From: Verrucomicrobiota bacterium
Lineage (GTDB): Bacteria > Verrucomicrobiota > Verrucomicrobiia > Verrucomicrobiales > DEV007
Length of the DNA stretch: 64,000 bases
Direction of reading: 5' to 3'
Assembly: GCA_002862135.1 (NCBI GenBank)
Contig: PKCI01000147.1
Coordinates: forward strand, 16,402 to 80,401
The notes under the pieces were generated by a model that did no database searches, was not told where the DNA came from, and saw only the letters and a list, made by a program, of their open reading frames with translations. The position numbers and the translations under genes are program-made. Positions 16,771 to 26,608 of this stretch are shown here, in pieces (the first letter of the stretch is position 1; every line of letters begins with the position of its first letter).

Positions 16771-17556
16771 ATGCGCCGAAGAACACGATTTCGCCCCTGC
16801 ATTGATCTTCACCATGGAAAAGTGAAGCAAATTGTTGGTGGCACTTTAGATTCTTCCTCCGAAGAACTGAAAACCAATTTCACCAGCGACCAGAGCCCGG
16901 CCTGGTTTGCTTCGAAATTCGCCGAGGATAAACTCACCGGTGGTCATATCATCAAGCTCGGTCCCGGCAACGACGAATCGGCCCGCGCTGCGCTTGCCGC
17001 CTACCCTGGTGGCCTCCAGCTAGGCGGCGGGATTACGAATGAAAATGCAGCCGAATGGCTCGAGGCCGGAGCCTCTCATCTCATTGCCACTTCATTCCTC
17101 TTCGATGAGAGCGCCAGATTCCGGGAAGACCGCCTTGAGGCTCTTTTAGCTGAAACCGGCCCTGACCGCCTCGTCATTGACCTGAGCTGTCGGCGCATAA
17201 ACGACGGCTGGGTCGTGGTGATGAATCGCTGGCAAACAATCACCAATATGCCGGTGACCCTGGAAACCCTCGATCAACTCGCAGCCTCCTGTGATGAATT
17301 CCTTATCCACGCCGCAGATGTTGAAGGAAAGTGCGAAGGAATAGATGAAGAGCTCGTCGCCCTGCTCGGAAAATCGGGCAGGAAACCTGTCACCTATGCC
17401 GGAGGAGCTTCCTCCCTCGAAGACCTGGAGCGAGTCGACCAAATCAGCGACGGAGCGGTCGACCTCACCATTGGTAGCGCCCTCGACATTTTTGGCGGTG
17501 ATGGCGTAAACTACTCCGATTGCGTGATCTTCAACCAGTTGCCTGTAAGCCTTTGA
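16771..17556 (+). CDS. hisA: Phosphoribosylformimino-AICAR-P isomerase, eukaryotic (HIS6) type
   Basis: Histidine biosynthesis isomerase (ProFAR to PRFAR), a TIM barrel of 261 residues. The sequence follows the fungal/plant HIS6 form rather than the common bacterial HisA: CIDLHHGKVKQIVGGTL, KTNFTSDQSPAWFASKF, HIIKLGPGNDESARAAL, VIDLSCRRINDGWVVVMNRW, EFLIHAADVEGKCEGIDEEL and VDLTIGSALDIFGG. The catalytic Asp residues correspond to those in CIDLH and VIDLSC. It starts 31 bases after the glycosyltransferase. No other his gene is in the window. Confidence 0.92.
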   Translation: MRRRTRFRPCIDLHHGKVKQIVGGTLDSSSEELKTNFTSDQSPAWFASKFAEDKLTGGHIIKLGPGNDESARAALAAYPGGLQLGGGITNENAAEWLEAGASHLIATSFLFDESARFREDRLEALLAETGPDRLVIDLSCRRINDGWVVVMNRWQTITNMPVTLETLDQLAASCDEFLIHAADVEGKCEGIDEELVALLGKSGRKPVTYAGGASSLEDLERVDQISDGAVDLTIGSALDIFGGDGVNYSDCVIFNQLPVSL

Positions 17557-17609
17557 TTCATTTCATTTCCCATCAAACAAACATCCTCCTCCTGTATCGA
17601 TCTCATATT

Positions 17610-20435
17610 ATGATCCCCCGAATCCCCACCTGCCTGTTTGCCGTCATTACAGCACTGGTTGCACTGCCCGTCCTGGCCCAGAACGACCCGATTCCACTCC
17701 CCCAAGAAGATAGCGACATCCAACCCGACTCCGCTGTAACCTGGGGCGTTCTCGATAATGGACTTCGCTACGCCATTCTTCCGAATGCCGAGCCACCGAA
17801 CCGGGTCAGCATGCGACTCTACGTCGATGCCGGCTCGCTCATGGAAAACGACGATCAGCAGGGACTGGCTCACTTTCTCGAGCACATGGCCTTCAATGGA
17901 ACTACCAACTTCCCAGCTGGAGAGATGGTCGAGTATTTCCAGCGCCTCGGAATGGGGTTCGGGAACCACACCAACGCGCACACTTCATTTAACGAAACTG
18001 TCTACAAGCTGGAGCTTCCTAACACCGAGGCAGAGATGATCGATGAAGGTATGGGCCTACTTCGCGATTATGCGGACGGCATGCTGCTCCTTCCGGATGA
18101 AATTGAAGATGAGCGAGGCATCATCCTCAGTGAGAAACGAACTCGTGACTCCGTCAGCTGGCGCACCTTCGTTGAGCAGATCAAGTTTGCGCTTCCGGAA
18201 CATCGAGTCAGCATCCGCCTTCCTATCGGCACGGAAGAAGTTATTATGTACGCTCCCCGCGAGCGCTTCGTCGAGTTCTACGAGAATTGGTACACGGCCA
18301 ACCGCATGGCGATCATTGTGGTCGGAGACATCGACGCCGCGGAAACCGAAAAAGTCATTCGTGAGCATTTCGAGTCAATGGAAGCACGCGAAAAACGTGC
18401 AGATCCAAAAATGGGGAACATTGCCAAGCGCGAATTCGACGTTCACTATCATTACGAAAACGAAGCCGGTGAGACCTCCGTATCGATCGAAGCACTCAAA
18501 ACGCGAATCTCACCGCCGGACAACAGACAACGTCGGCTCAAAGACCTCCAGCGCATGGTGGCTGCCCGCATGATCAATCGCCGGCTCGAACGTCTCGCCA
18601 AGGAAGAAGATTCCCCTATCAGTTCCGCGACAATGCATGCGGGAGACTTTTACGACCTTGGCTTTGCTCTCTATTCCTCCATCGACGCCGATTGCAAACC
18701 AGAGGACTGGAAAGAAGCGCTTACCTTGATCGAGCAGGAACTGCGTCGTGCCCTCGAGCACGGATTCACTGATACCGAGCTCGCCGAGACCAAAGCCGTG
18801 ATTGGTCGTCTCTACGAGAAAGCCGCCAAGCAGATGGGAACCCGAAAGTCGCGGGACCTCGCCAACGAGATTGGACGCCGAATCGGATCACGCCAAATCT
18901 TCACCAGCCCGGCTGATGATCTCCCCCGAGTCAAGGAGGCCCTCGATTCAACCACTACGGTATCTACCCGTGACTCTCTGCGCGAGCTTTGGGGGAATGC
19001 CGAAGACACCCTGCTCATGCTCTCAGGCAATGCCGAAATCGAAGATGCTGTCGCCGCAATTCGAGGGGTCTATGAAGATAGCGGTCAAGTTGCCGTGGCG
19101 GCACCCGAAGAGAAGGAAATCTCAGCGTTCGCCTACAGCGAGCTTCCAGATGCCGGCGAAATCGCCGAACGCACCGATATCGAGGACATTGCCGTCACCC
19201 AGATCAAATTCGCCAATAACGTGCGCGCCAATTTCAAGGTTACTGATTTTGAAGACGAAACAGTTTACGTGAAAGCCCGCATCGGTTCCGGACGCATCAC
19301 TGAACCCAGCCCCGGCCTCAGCTTCTTTGCCTCCAGCGTTTTCAACAAGGGTGGCCTCGAGGCTCACAGCCACGACGAACTGAAACAGATTTTTGCGGGA
19401 GAGTCGGTGAGTTCCGCTTTCGGAATCGAAGACGATGCCTTCACCCTTTCCGGCCAGACCACCCCGAAGGACCTTGGAGCTCAACTCACCCTCATGCGCG
19501 CCTACCTGACTGACGCAGGCTTTCGCGAGGAAGCTGCGCTGGAATTCCGGAAAGCGCTCGACTACATCTACCAGCAGCTCAATCACACTCCGGGCGGATT
19601 TGCCCAGAACGAAGTGGCAAAGTACCTTCATTCGGGGGACAATCGGTTTGGTTTTCCCGCCAGGGAGACCCTCGAAGCGCTGACGACTTCGCAGGCGAGA
19701 GCGTGGCTGACCCCCGAACTCGAATCCGCCTACCTCGAAATCTCCGTTGTTGGCAGCTTCGATCTCGACGAAGCCATCAATCTGGTGGCTTCCACCTTCG
19801 GCAATCTGCCCGAGCGGAACGCAAAAAAAGCAGACTATTCAGAAGAGCGTCTGGTTTCCTTCCCCGAAGCTGGTTCGAAAGTGTTTACGTTCGAGTCGGA
19901 AATCCCGAAAGCGATGGCCGTTATCCACTGGCCAACCACCGACATCTACGAAATCGAGAAAACCCGTCGTCTCAGCATGCTTTCAGCCATCATGGATGAC
20001 CGGCTCCGAGTTAAAGTGCGCGAGGAACTTGGCGATGCTTACAGCCCTTTTGCTCACAACCTTCCGAGTGATACTTGGACGGACTACGGATACCTCTTCG
20101 CCTCCGTAACAGTGGCTCCCGATCAGGCCGAAGCCGTGACTCAGGTAGTGGCTCAGATTGCAGACGATCTCGCAACAGGTGAGGATATTACCGATGACGA
20201 ATTGGACCGGGCCAAGAAACCGCAGGTCACCTCCATCGAAGAAATGCGCCGAACCAATCGCTACTGGATGGGTAGTGTCCTTGAATCCAGCCAGGAATAC
20301 CCTGAGCGACTCGACTGGTCCCGATCATTCGTCGACGACTACAAGAACATCACGGTCGAGGAAATGAATGCCCTGGCCAAGGAGTTTCTCAGCTCTGAGT
20401 CGATGGTAGCGGTTGTGATCAAGCCGGAAGCTTAA
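17610..20435 (+). CDS. Secreted M16-family zinc metallopeptidase
   Basis: About 941 residues from MIPRIPTCLFAVITALVALPVLAQ, a signal peptide ending near VLAQ-ND; the ORF track start lies 30 codons upstream. The first domain has the inverted zinc motif HFLEH (in GLAHFLEHMAFNGT) and the distal Glu in EIEDERGIILSEKR. The second half repeats the M16 fold without the motif, as in two-lobed periplasmic processing peptidases (PqqL-like). It probably degrades peptides in the periplasm. The gene is preceded by hisA and is convergent with gmd. Confidence 0.9.
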   Translation: MIPRIPTCLFAVITALVALPVLAQNDPIPLPQEDSDIQPDSAVTWGVLDNGLRYAILPNAEPPNRVSMRLYVDAGSLMENDDQQGLAHFLEHMAFNGTTNFPAGEMVEYFQRLGMGFGNHTNAHTSFNETVYKLELPNTEAEMIDEGMGLLRDYADGMLLLPDEIEDERGIILSEKRTRDSVSWRTFVEQIKFALPEHRVSIRLPIGTEEVIMYAPRERFVEFYENWYTANRMAIIVVGDIDAAETEKVIREHFESMEAREKRADPKMGNIAKREFDVHYHYENEAGETSVSIEALKTRISPPDNRQRRLKDLQRMVAARMINRRLERLAKEEDSPISSATMHAGDFYDLGFALYSSIDADCKPEDWKEALTLIEQELRRALEHGFTDTELAETKAVIGRLYEKAAKQMGTRKSRDLANEIGRRIGSRQIFTSPADDLPRVKEALDSTTTVSTRDSLRELWGNAEDTLLMLSGNAEIEDAVAAIRGVYEDSGQVAVAAPEEKEISAFAYSELPDAGEIAERTDIEDIAVTQIKFANNVRANFKVTDFEDETVYVKARIGSGRITEPSPGLSFFASSVFNKGGLEAHSHDELKQIFAGESVSSAFGIEDDAFTLSGQTTPKDLGAQLTLMRAYLTDAGFREEAALEFRKALDYIYQQLNHTPGGFAQNEVAKYLHSGDNRFGFPARETLEALTTSQARAWLTPELESAYLEISVVGSFDLDEAINLVASTFGNLPERNAKKADYSEERLVSFPEAGSKVFTFESEIPKAMAVIHWPTTDIYEIEKTRRLSMLSAIMDDRLRVKVREELGDAYSPFAHNLPSDTWTDYGYLFASVTVAPDQAEAVTQVVAQIADDLATGEDITDDELDRAKKPQVTSIEEMRRTNRYWMGSVLESSQEYPERLDWSRSFVDDYKNITVEEMNALAKEFLSSESMVAVVIKPEA

Positions 20436-20471
20436 CTGGTTCTGGCTCACCATTCTCAAGGCTTTTTCTTT

Positions 20472-20490
20472 CAAGTCGAATCGCGACTTG
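20472..20490. terminator. Candidate hairpin between convergent genes
   Basis: CAAGTCG-AATCG-CGACTTG, a 7-bp perfect stem between the M16 and gmd stops, without a U tract on either side. Weak terminator candidate. Confidence 0.3.
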
Positions 20491-20530
20491 TGAGAAAACA
20501 GTTGCTGAATTCATATAGCAGATAAGATCG

Positions 20531-21577
20531 CTATTCTTCCCGCTTCGCTAGTTCCCAGTCAGCAGCAGCCATAATCTGGACCAATTCCTTGAACGTCACT
20601 TCTGGCTTCCACCCGAGAATACGCTCAGCTTTTGCCGGGTCACCTAGCAACTGCTCGACTTCTGCAGGTCGAAAGTAATCAGGAGAGACCTCGATCAATG
20701 TCTTTCCAGATGCGATGCAGATTCCTTTTTCCTCGACACCTTCACCCTCAAACTTAAGCGCGATCCCTACGGCATCGAAGGCATGCTCACAAAACTCACG
20801 CACTGTATGCATTTCACCGGTCGCACAGACGTAATCTCCAGGCTCTTCCTGCTGGAGAATCCGCCACATCATTTCGGTATATTCGGGGGCATAGCCCCAG
20901 TCCCGCTGGGCACCGAGGTTCCCCAGCAAAAGTCTCTCCTGAAGTCCCTCCCTGATCCGCCCCGCTGCGCGCGTGATTTTACGGGTCACAAAAGTTTCCC
21001 CCCGGCGGGGTGACTCATGATTAAAGAGAATTCCATTGGAAGCGTGGAGTCCGTATGACTCGCGATAGTTCACTACGATCCAATACCCATAAAGCTTTGC
21101 GACCCCATAGGGAGACCGGGGATAAAACGGTGTTGTCTCAGACTGGGGCACCTCCTGCACTGCTCCATACAACTCACTGGTGGAAGCCTGGTAAAAATGC
21201 ACCCGCTGATCCAACCCAACCTCCTTGATCGCGTCCAGAAATCTCAGAGTCCCAATCGCGTCTACTTCCGCAGTGTATTCCGGAACTTCAAATGAGACCT
21301 TAACGTGACTCTGAGCCCCGAGGTTGTAAACCTCATCCGGATCAATCTTTTCAAGTAAACGGTTCAGATTGGAGGAATCCGTCAGGTCTCCGTAATGCAA
21401 ATGAAACCGCCCCTCTTCTTTAAGAACTTTATCATTGTAGAGATGGTCGATGCGCGAGGTATTGAATGAGCTACTTCTTCGGATCATTCCGTGCACGCAG
21501 TAGCCCTTTTCGAGCAACTGCTCTGCCAAGTACGAACCGTCCTGCCCTGTGATACCTGTGACTAGTGCTTTCTTCAT
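20531..21577 (-). CDS. gmd: GDP-mannose 4,6-dehydratase
   Basis: Converts GDP-mannose to GDP-4-keto-6-deoxymannose, the first step to GDP-L-fucose and related sugars. About 348 residues from [22 protein letters not shown], the canonical Gmd N-terminus with the TGxxGxxG NADP motif; the ORF track start would overlap fcl. The active-site region shows [16 protein letters not shown] and the YxxxK motif in [26 protein letters not shown] is Gmd-specific. It lies 8 bases after fcl, so the pair is co-transcribed. Confidence 0.95.
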   Translation of the reverse strand: MKKALVTGITGQDGSYLAEQLLEKGYCVHGMIRRSSSFNTSRIDHLYNDKVLKEEGRFHLHYGDLTDSSNLNRLLEKIDPDEVYNLGAQSHVKVSFEVPEYTAEVDAIGTLRFLDAIKEVGLDQRVHFYQASTSELYGAVQEVPQSETTPFYPRSPYGVAKLYGYWIVVNYRESYGLHASNGILFNHESPRRGETFVTRKITRAAGRIREGLQERLLLGNLGAQRDWGYAPEYTEMMWRILQQEEPGDYVCATGEMHTVREFCEHAFDAVGIALKFEGEGVEEKGICIASGKTLIEVSPDYFRPAEVEQLLGDPAKAERILGWKPEVTFKELVQIMAAADWELAKREE

Positions 21578-21585
21578 ATCTTCAA

Positions 21586-22518
21586 CTATATCCCGTTTTC
21601 CAAAAAATCTTGGTAAGCGAGTTTCAACCCTTCTTCGAGAGAAGTCGCAGCGTCCCATCCAAGCGATTGAATCAGGCTCGAATCCATCAACTTTCGCGGA
21701 GTGCCATCAGGCTTGGATGGATCAGTCAAAATCTTGCCATCGAAACCGACTGTCTCTGCGATCAGCTTCGCCAGTTTCCAAATAGAAACATCTGATCCAA
21801 CTCCGATATTAACCAGCGAGGGAGGATCATCCAACCCCATCAAGTGAAGACATCCATCGGCAAGATCATCCGCAAAAAGAAATTCACGAAGAGGCGAGCC
21901 AGTTCCCCAGATAGTCACACTGCTAGCTTCGGCTTCTACCGACTCGTGAAATCTTCGAATAAGGCCCGGGATGACGTGAGAATTCTTGGGATGATAGTTG
22001 TCGCCAATTCCATAGAGATTACATGGCATCGCCGAATGGAAGAGACAGCCGTGTTGTTGGCGATAAAATTCACAAAGCTTAAGCCCGGCGATTTTGGCAA
22101 TCGCGTATGCTTCATTTGTAGGCTCAAGAGGTGAAGTCAGGAGATACTCCTCCTTAATGGGCTGCTCCGCCATCTTGGGATAAATACATGAACTACCCAA
22201 AAAAAGAACCCGCTCTACTTTATTCTGGTATGCCGCATGAATCAGGTTTGAAGCGATCATCAAGTTGTCGTAGAGGAATTCAGCAGGATAAGTGCTGTTC
22301 GCAATAATGCCGCCCACTTTCGCCGCTGCGACCACCATGCAGTCAGGCCTTTGCTCTGCAACAAATTCAGATGCCGCGGATTGATCCCTGAGATCAAGTT
22401 TGCCACTTCCCGCAGTTACAATATTCTCGCATCCCCTTCGCCTCAGAGCCCTGACAAGGGCACCTCCCACCATTCCGCGATGCCCGGCTATATAATACTT
22501 TTTGTCTGAGGCTAACAT
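21586..22518 (-). CDS. fcl: GDP-L-fucose synthase
   Basis: Epimerase/reductase that completes GDP-L-fucose synthesis from the Gmd product. 310 residues. The N-terminal [18 protein letters not shown] is the NADP-binding GxxGxxG. Further motifs are [31 protein letters not shown] with the catalytic Ser/Cys, [15 protein letters not shown] with the YxxxK pair, and [24 protein letters not shown]. It stands between the regulator fragment and gmd and probably feeds a fucose-containing surface polysaccharide. Confidence 0.95.
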   Translation of the reverse strand: MLASDKKYYIAGHRGMVGGALVRALRRRGCENIVTAGSGKLDLRDQSAASEFVAEQRPDCMVVAAAKVGGIIANSTYPAEFLYDNLMIASNLIHAAYQNKVERVLFLGSSCIYPKMAEQPIKEEYLLTSPLEPTNEAYAIAKIAGLKLCEFYRQQHGCLFHSAMPCNLYGIGDNYHPKNSHVIPGLIRRFHESVEAEASSVTIWGTGSPLREFLFADDLADGCLHLMGLDDPPSLVNIGVGSDVSIWKLAKLIAETVGFDGKILTDPSKPDGTPRKLMDSSLIQSLGWDAATSLEEGLKLAYQDFLENGI

Positions 22519-22581
22519 TTGACTTCTAAATTCTCTTTAACGCTTTAACCATCTCGTAATCATGGGGATGATGCTTCCGCC

Positions 22582-23042
22582 TCACTTGTAATATTTTAGC
22601 ATCGCAGCTACTCGGATTCTTACTTCGGTGGCGTCTTCGGTATCGGTCAACGATTCGTCGATCAAGCCCATCATCTCAGACAGGTGCCCCTTTCCATTCC
22701 GCAACCGAGGTTCGAGGCGATTCTCAAAAAGTGATTAGTGATACGGGAAACCTGGAGGTCCGCCCGATAATGTTCCCGTCGGTCCCCTTCGAGGGAATGC
22801 GAAGTTACTGCGCCAAGATCTTTCAAAAGAGAAAGCCCCTGGCTGAGACTACCCTTACTGATCCCTAATCGCGCCTGGATAGAATCCATGGGGAGCGCCT
22901 CAGGAAAGACAAAGAGCAGCCCATAAATCTGGCCGATCGACTTCGGCAGGCCAAACATCTGAACAAAAGGAACAAAATAGTCGATCGGCTCCTCCTCGAG
23001 GCGAGTCAGCTCAATCGCACTTTCGTTCGTTGTTGTCCCCAT
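22582..23042 (-). pseudogene. GbsR/MarR-type transcriptional regulator, frameshifted
   Basis: Winged-helix regulator with FGLPKSIGQIYGLLF and LGISKGSLSQGLSLLKDLGAV, typical of the GbsR branch of MarR. The called ORF (22671-23138) ends early in a sequence that does not fit the family. Shifting the frame at the A5 run on the + strand (22726-22730) restores a credible C-terminal helix (LEPRLRNGKGHLSEMMGLI...VAAMLKYYK) and a stop at 22582. One missing T on the coding strand would explain it. The start is set at MGTTTNESAIEL (23042). It could be a true mutation, a sequencing error or phase variation. It sits inside the sugar cluster and may regulate it. Confidence 0.7.
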
Positions 23043-23234
23043 AACTATTGGACGCCCATTTCCGCCACTTATATTCCCCGGCCAATTGTCGGTCCGGAGC
23101 CCCCCCAACCAGTTCGAAGATGAAAAGTAACCGTGCACAAATGGAGGCCCGTAAACAGTAAAAGGGCTTTTAAAGTTTGTTCAATCAAAAGTGCACAATA
23201 CCTCTGCGCCCCGGAAATCAGTGGTTCCAAAGGA

Positions 23235-24326
23235 CTAGAGCCTAGAAATCGCGGCCCCGAGACGCTCCTGATCTTCCCAACTCACATAGGGGCTCATCGG
23301 CAGGCTCAAGCCGAGAGAAGCGATTTTCTCGGTCATCGGAAAATCCCCTTCCCGATGGCCGAGATTAGAGAAGACGGGCTGAAGATGCAATGGGACGGAA
23401 TAGTACTTCACGGAAGGTATCTCAGCTTGCGACAAAACTGCCTGAATTTGATCCCGGTTTTCGCTCAAGATAGTGTATTGAGCATAGACCGAGGTGTTGC
23501 CCTCAGCTACCTTCGGCAGCTCAACCCCGGCGTTAGCGAGGACTTCAGAGTAGCGCTCGGCGACTCGTTGGCGCATGACGATCTCTTCGTCAAAAATCGC
23601 CATTTTCGCTATCACGACGGCAGCTTGGATCGAATCAAGTCGACCGTTAATTCCAAGCACAGGATGATGATCCCTTTTTTCCTGGCCGTGCAGTCGGATC
23701 CACCGCATCCGCTCTGCCAGTTCATCATCGTCAGTAAAGATGGCGCCACCGTCACCATAGCCGCCCAAAGGCTTCGACGGAAAAAACGAAGTGCTGCCGA
23801 TCGTAGCAAGCCCTCCGGAACGTTTCCCGTGATGAGTCGCACCAAAACTCTGTGCTGCATCTTCAATAACGGGGATATCGCCCATCTCTTTTGCGATGCG
23901 GTTTATCGCTGCCATATCGCTGGTTTGCCCATAGATACCGACTGGCATGATCGCCTTTGTTTTTTCCGTTATAGAAGCTCTAACAAGCTCGGGATCCATG
24001 TTCCAGATGACCGGGTCGATATCCACAAATACCGGAGTCGCTCCAACCAACCCGATCACTTCAGCGGTTGAGATCCAGGTGTAGGGCACCGTTATCACCT
24101 CATCCCCAGGCCCTATCTCTAATGCCATCAGGGCCATAAGAAGAGAGTCAGTACCTGATGAGACTCCAATGACATGGCGAGAACCCACATAATCAGCCAG
24201 AAGACTCTCCAGCTCAACTAGTTCCGGCCCCATGATGTAGAGACCATGATCGAGGACAGCGGCAATCCGACGATCAATATCGTTACGAATCCGGGCCTGC
24301 TGGGCTTTCAAATCGATGAAGTCCAT
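23235..24326 (-). CDS. DegT/DnrJ/EryC1/StrS aminotransferase, WbpE-like
   Basis: PLP-dependent nucleotide-sugar aminotransferase, about 363 residues from MDFIDLKAQQARIRNDIDRR, the standard N-terminus of the WbpE group; the ORF track extends 60 codons further without similarity. GVSSGTDSLLMALMAL binds the cofactor phosphate, EDAAQSFGA carries the PLP-ring Asp, and FPSKPLGGYGDGGAI has the Schiff-base Lys. WbpE acts on UDP-3-keto-GlcNAcA; the substrate here is inferred only. It heads the leftward sugar cluster. In 24327-24568 I see no gene. Confidence 0.9.
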   Translation of the reverse strand: MDFIDLKAQQARIRNDIDRRIAAVLDHGLYIMGPELVELESLLADYVGSRHVIGVSSGTDSLLMALMALEIGPGDEVITVPYTWISTAEVIGLVGATPVFVDIDPVIWNMDPELVRASITEKTKAIMPVGIYGQTSDMAAINRIAKEMGDIPVIEDAAQSFGATHHGKRSGGLATIGSTSFFPSKPLGGYGDGGAIFTDDDELAERMRWIRLHGQEKRDHHPVLGINGRLDSIQAAVVIAKMAIFDEEIVMRQRVAERYSEVLANAGVELPKVAEGNTSVYAQYTILSENRDQIQAVLSQAEIPSVKYYSVPLHLQPVFSNLGHREGDFPMTEKIASLGLSLPMSPYVSWEDQERLGAAISRL

Positions 24327-24568
24327 AAGTCTATCGACTTCCGTCATTCGGAAGCGCGGCGAAGGTAGGCGCATCCACTCAATGGCGCCAGCGAAATCGA
24401 CTTGAGACACCTGCGGCAGACGAAGAGCGCCCGGCCTGCCCGAATACACGACCGCGCCCGTTTCGGCCCCCGACCAGTGGTTAGGTGAACAATCAACACC
24501 CAGCAATCCGGGATTTCAGCCCGTGCAATAACTGCAAACGCCTGCCCCGGCGGAAAAAACTCAAACCA

Positions 24569-25165
24569 CTAGTTCGACTGCCAATTCGTGATATGGCGGG
24601 CCTGATCTTCCTCCGCAGTCGGGTCGGCATCCACAATCGACCACAGATCATAGGTCGGATTAAAAGTCTCCCTCTCTTCCGGGTCAATATTCGGCGGTTG
24701 CGCAAGGTAACGAAACTCGTTTCCGTAAGCATCCAGAACGACGAATTTTCCGTCCCCGGAAACACCCACACGAGGGTCCTTGGACTCCTGATTCTCTTTG
24801 AAGGAAAGCTTGGGAACATAGACTTTCTCATCTGTGTCAAAGTCGACTTCACCGTCTTCGTTCCAGTCGCCGGACAGGTGCTTGTAAAGCACTGATGCGC
24901 CTTCAATTCCAACGGTATCACGGTCTCCACCATTCGGCGGATTCTGCGGATAAATACCGTGATCCAACTGATATTTGGAAAGCCCATCCGCAAACTCCGC
25001 CATCATTCGCTCTACCCGCCCGCGATTAATCTTCGACTGGATGCCGGGCAAAGCCGCTATCAACAAGCCAGCCAGGATAACCATGATGGCAATCACGGTC
25101 ATCAACTCAATCATGCTGAAGCCAGCCGCATGATGCTTCTTAGCAGAGATTTTCATAGTCATCAT
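24569..25165 (-). CDS. gspG: Type II secretion/type IV pilin-like major pseudopilin (GspG-like)
   Basis: 198 residues. A basic leader ends in a prepilin-peptidase site G-FSMIEL (Gly15/Phe16 from the first Met; starts at 25165 and 25156 are both possible), with Glu5 of the mature form present. The hydrophobic N-helix is MTVIAIMVILAGLLIAALP. The C-terminal part has DAYGNEFRYL and YDLWSIVDAD, the conserved GspG-type globular motif. It is last in the gspE-gspE-gspF-gspG unit, 76 bases after gspF. The prepilin peptidase is not in the window. Confidence 0.88.
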   Translation of the reverse strand: MMTMKISAKKHHAAGFSMIELMTVIAIMVILAGLLIAALPGIQSKINRGRVERMMAEFADGLSKYQLDHGIYPQNPPNGGDRDTVGIEGASVLYKHLSGDWNEDGEVDFDTDEKVYVPKLSFKENQESKDPRVGVSGDGKFVVLDAYGNEFRYLAQPPNIDPEERETFNPTYDLWSIVDADPTAEEDQARHITNWQSN

Positions 25166-25241
25166 CGTAATAGGCGATGTTCTGCCATGTCAATACATTG
25201 TAAATATCGACACAACCTGTTGTTTGCTCTTTTTTCCACCA

Positions 25242-26510
25242 CTAGCCTGCGGCGTTGTTCATCTCGGTGATGATCGTAATCATCGGCATGAATAGGGCCA
25301 CGACAATCGTCCCGACGATGCCAGCTAGGAAAACGATCATAATCGGCTCAATCATGGAAGTCATCGCATCGACGGCGTTGTCGACCTCGTCATCATACAC
25401 GTCAGCGATTTTCAGAAGCATATCCGGCAACTGACCGGTTTCTTCACCCACGTCGACCATACTGATCACCATGGGAGGGAAAATCTTACTCGCTTCGAGC
25501 GGCGCGACGACGGACTCACCTTCGCGAACCGCCTCATGGACCTTATCGATCGCTTCGGCTACCACGACATTACCGGCCGTATCGCGGGTAATATTGAGCG
25601 CCTGAAGAATTGGCACACCACTGGTCACCAAAGTTCCCAGTGTACGGGTGAATCGGGAAATCGCCCCTTTAAGCGCCACCGGACCGAACACGGGAACATA
25701 GAGTTTCCATCTATCGATGATGCGACGCCCTCCTTTGGTCATCGCGAATAGCTTCCAGCCTGCGTACAACACGCCGCCCCCAAGCACAACAATCAAGAGG
25801 TTGTCCTGGACAAATCGGCTAATCGCAATCACCACCTGAGTAATCTTGGGTAACGGCTTGTCGCCAAGCATTTCAGCAAAGATACGCTCGAAACGGGGAA
25901 CGATCACCGCCATGAGGAAGATCAAGATCGCAATCGCAATCACGATCACAATGATCGGATAAACCATCGCTGAAACGATGCGGTTCTTGAGCTTCTGTGC
26001 CTTTTCTTGATACTCAGCAAGACGAATCAATACGAGTTCAAGCACACCACCCAGCTCACCGGCTTTCACCATGTTGACATAGAGCTTATCGAAAATTCGG
26101 GGGTGTTGACCCAGACTCTCCGAGAAAGTCGAACCACCCGCAACGGCATCAGCAAGGTGGTTGATCGTTCCGGCCATCACCTTGTTTTTCTCCTGCTTAC
26201 CCAGCACTGAGAGTCCGCGGAGCAGCGGAAGGCCGGAGTCAACCAGGGTCGCCAACTGACGGGTGAAGATCATCAAAACCTTCCCCTTAATGCGACCACC
26301 GACACCGGTTCCTGCCTTTGCCTTTGCGCCTTTCTTCGCCCGACGCTTTGCTGTGCCTGACACTCCGCCCTTACCGGTCGGAGCTACCTGAGTCGGATAA
26401 AGCCCGCCCTTACGAAGCTGAGCAATGGCATCCGCCTCATTGCTTGCCGAGATCGATCCTGTCGTTTCTTCCCCCTTTGCATCCAGGGCAATGTATTCAA
26501 AGTTCGCCAT
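25242..26510 (-). CDS. gspF: Type II secretion/type IV pilus inner-membrane platform protein
   Basis: 422 residues with two repeated T2SSF domains. The N-terminal signature is MANFEYIALDAKGEETTGSI, followed by a Lys/Ala/Gly-rich linker at about 58-78. LMIFTRQLATLVDSGLPLLRGL opens domain 1 and RFTRTLGTLVTSGVPILQAL opens domain 2. TM helices occur near 170-205, 225-245 and 385-410. VDVGEETGQLPDMLLKIADVYDDEVD is the conserved cytoplasmic loop. It anchors the ATPase and drives pseudopilin assembly. Confidence 0.93.
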   Translation of the reverse strand: MANFEYIALDAKGEETTGSISASNEADAIAQLRKGGLYPTQVAPTGKGGVSGTAKRRAKKGAKAKAGTGVGGRIKGKVLMIFTRQLATLVDSGLPLLRGLSVLGKQEKNKVMAGTINHLADAVAGGSTFSESLGQHPRIFDKLYVNMVKAGELGGVLELVLIRLAEYQEKAQKLKNRIVSAMVYPIIVIVIAIAILIFLMAVIVPRFERIFAEMLGDKPLPKITQVVIAISRFVQDNLLIVVLGGGVLYAGWKLFAMTKGGRRIIDRWKLYVPVFGPVALKGAISRFTRTLGTLVTSGVPILQALNITRDTAGNVVVAEAIDKVHEAVREGESVVAPLEASKIFPPMVISMVDVGEETGQLPDMLLKIADVYDDEVDNAVDAMTSMIEPIMIVFLAGIVGTIVVALFMPMITIITEMNNAAG

Positions 26511-26608
26511 ATTTTTTCTAATGCAGTTTACGTTCGTGAAGTTCTCCTAATTCACCGTAGCGATTCACCCACCAAAGTGTCGATGGAAAACCGCCACGGC
26601 CAACGTCA

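Noticed and set aside
24327-24568. N-terminal extension of the WbpE-like aminotransferase
   Set aside because: The 60 extra codons lack similarity to the family, and MDFIDLKAQ at 24326 is a standard start.
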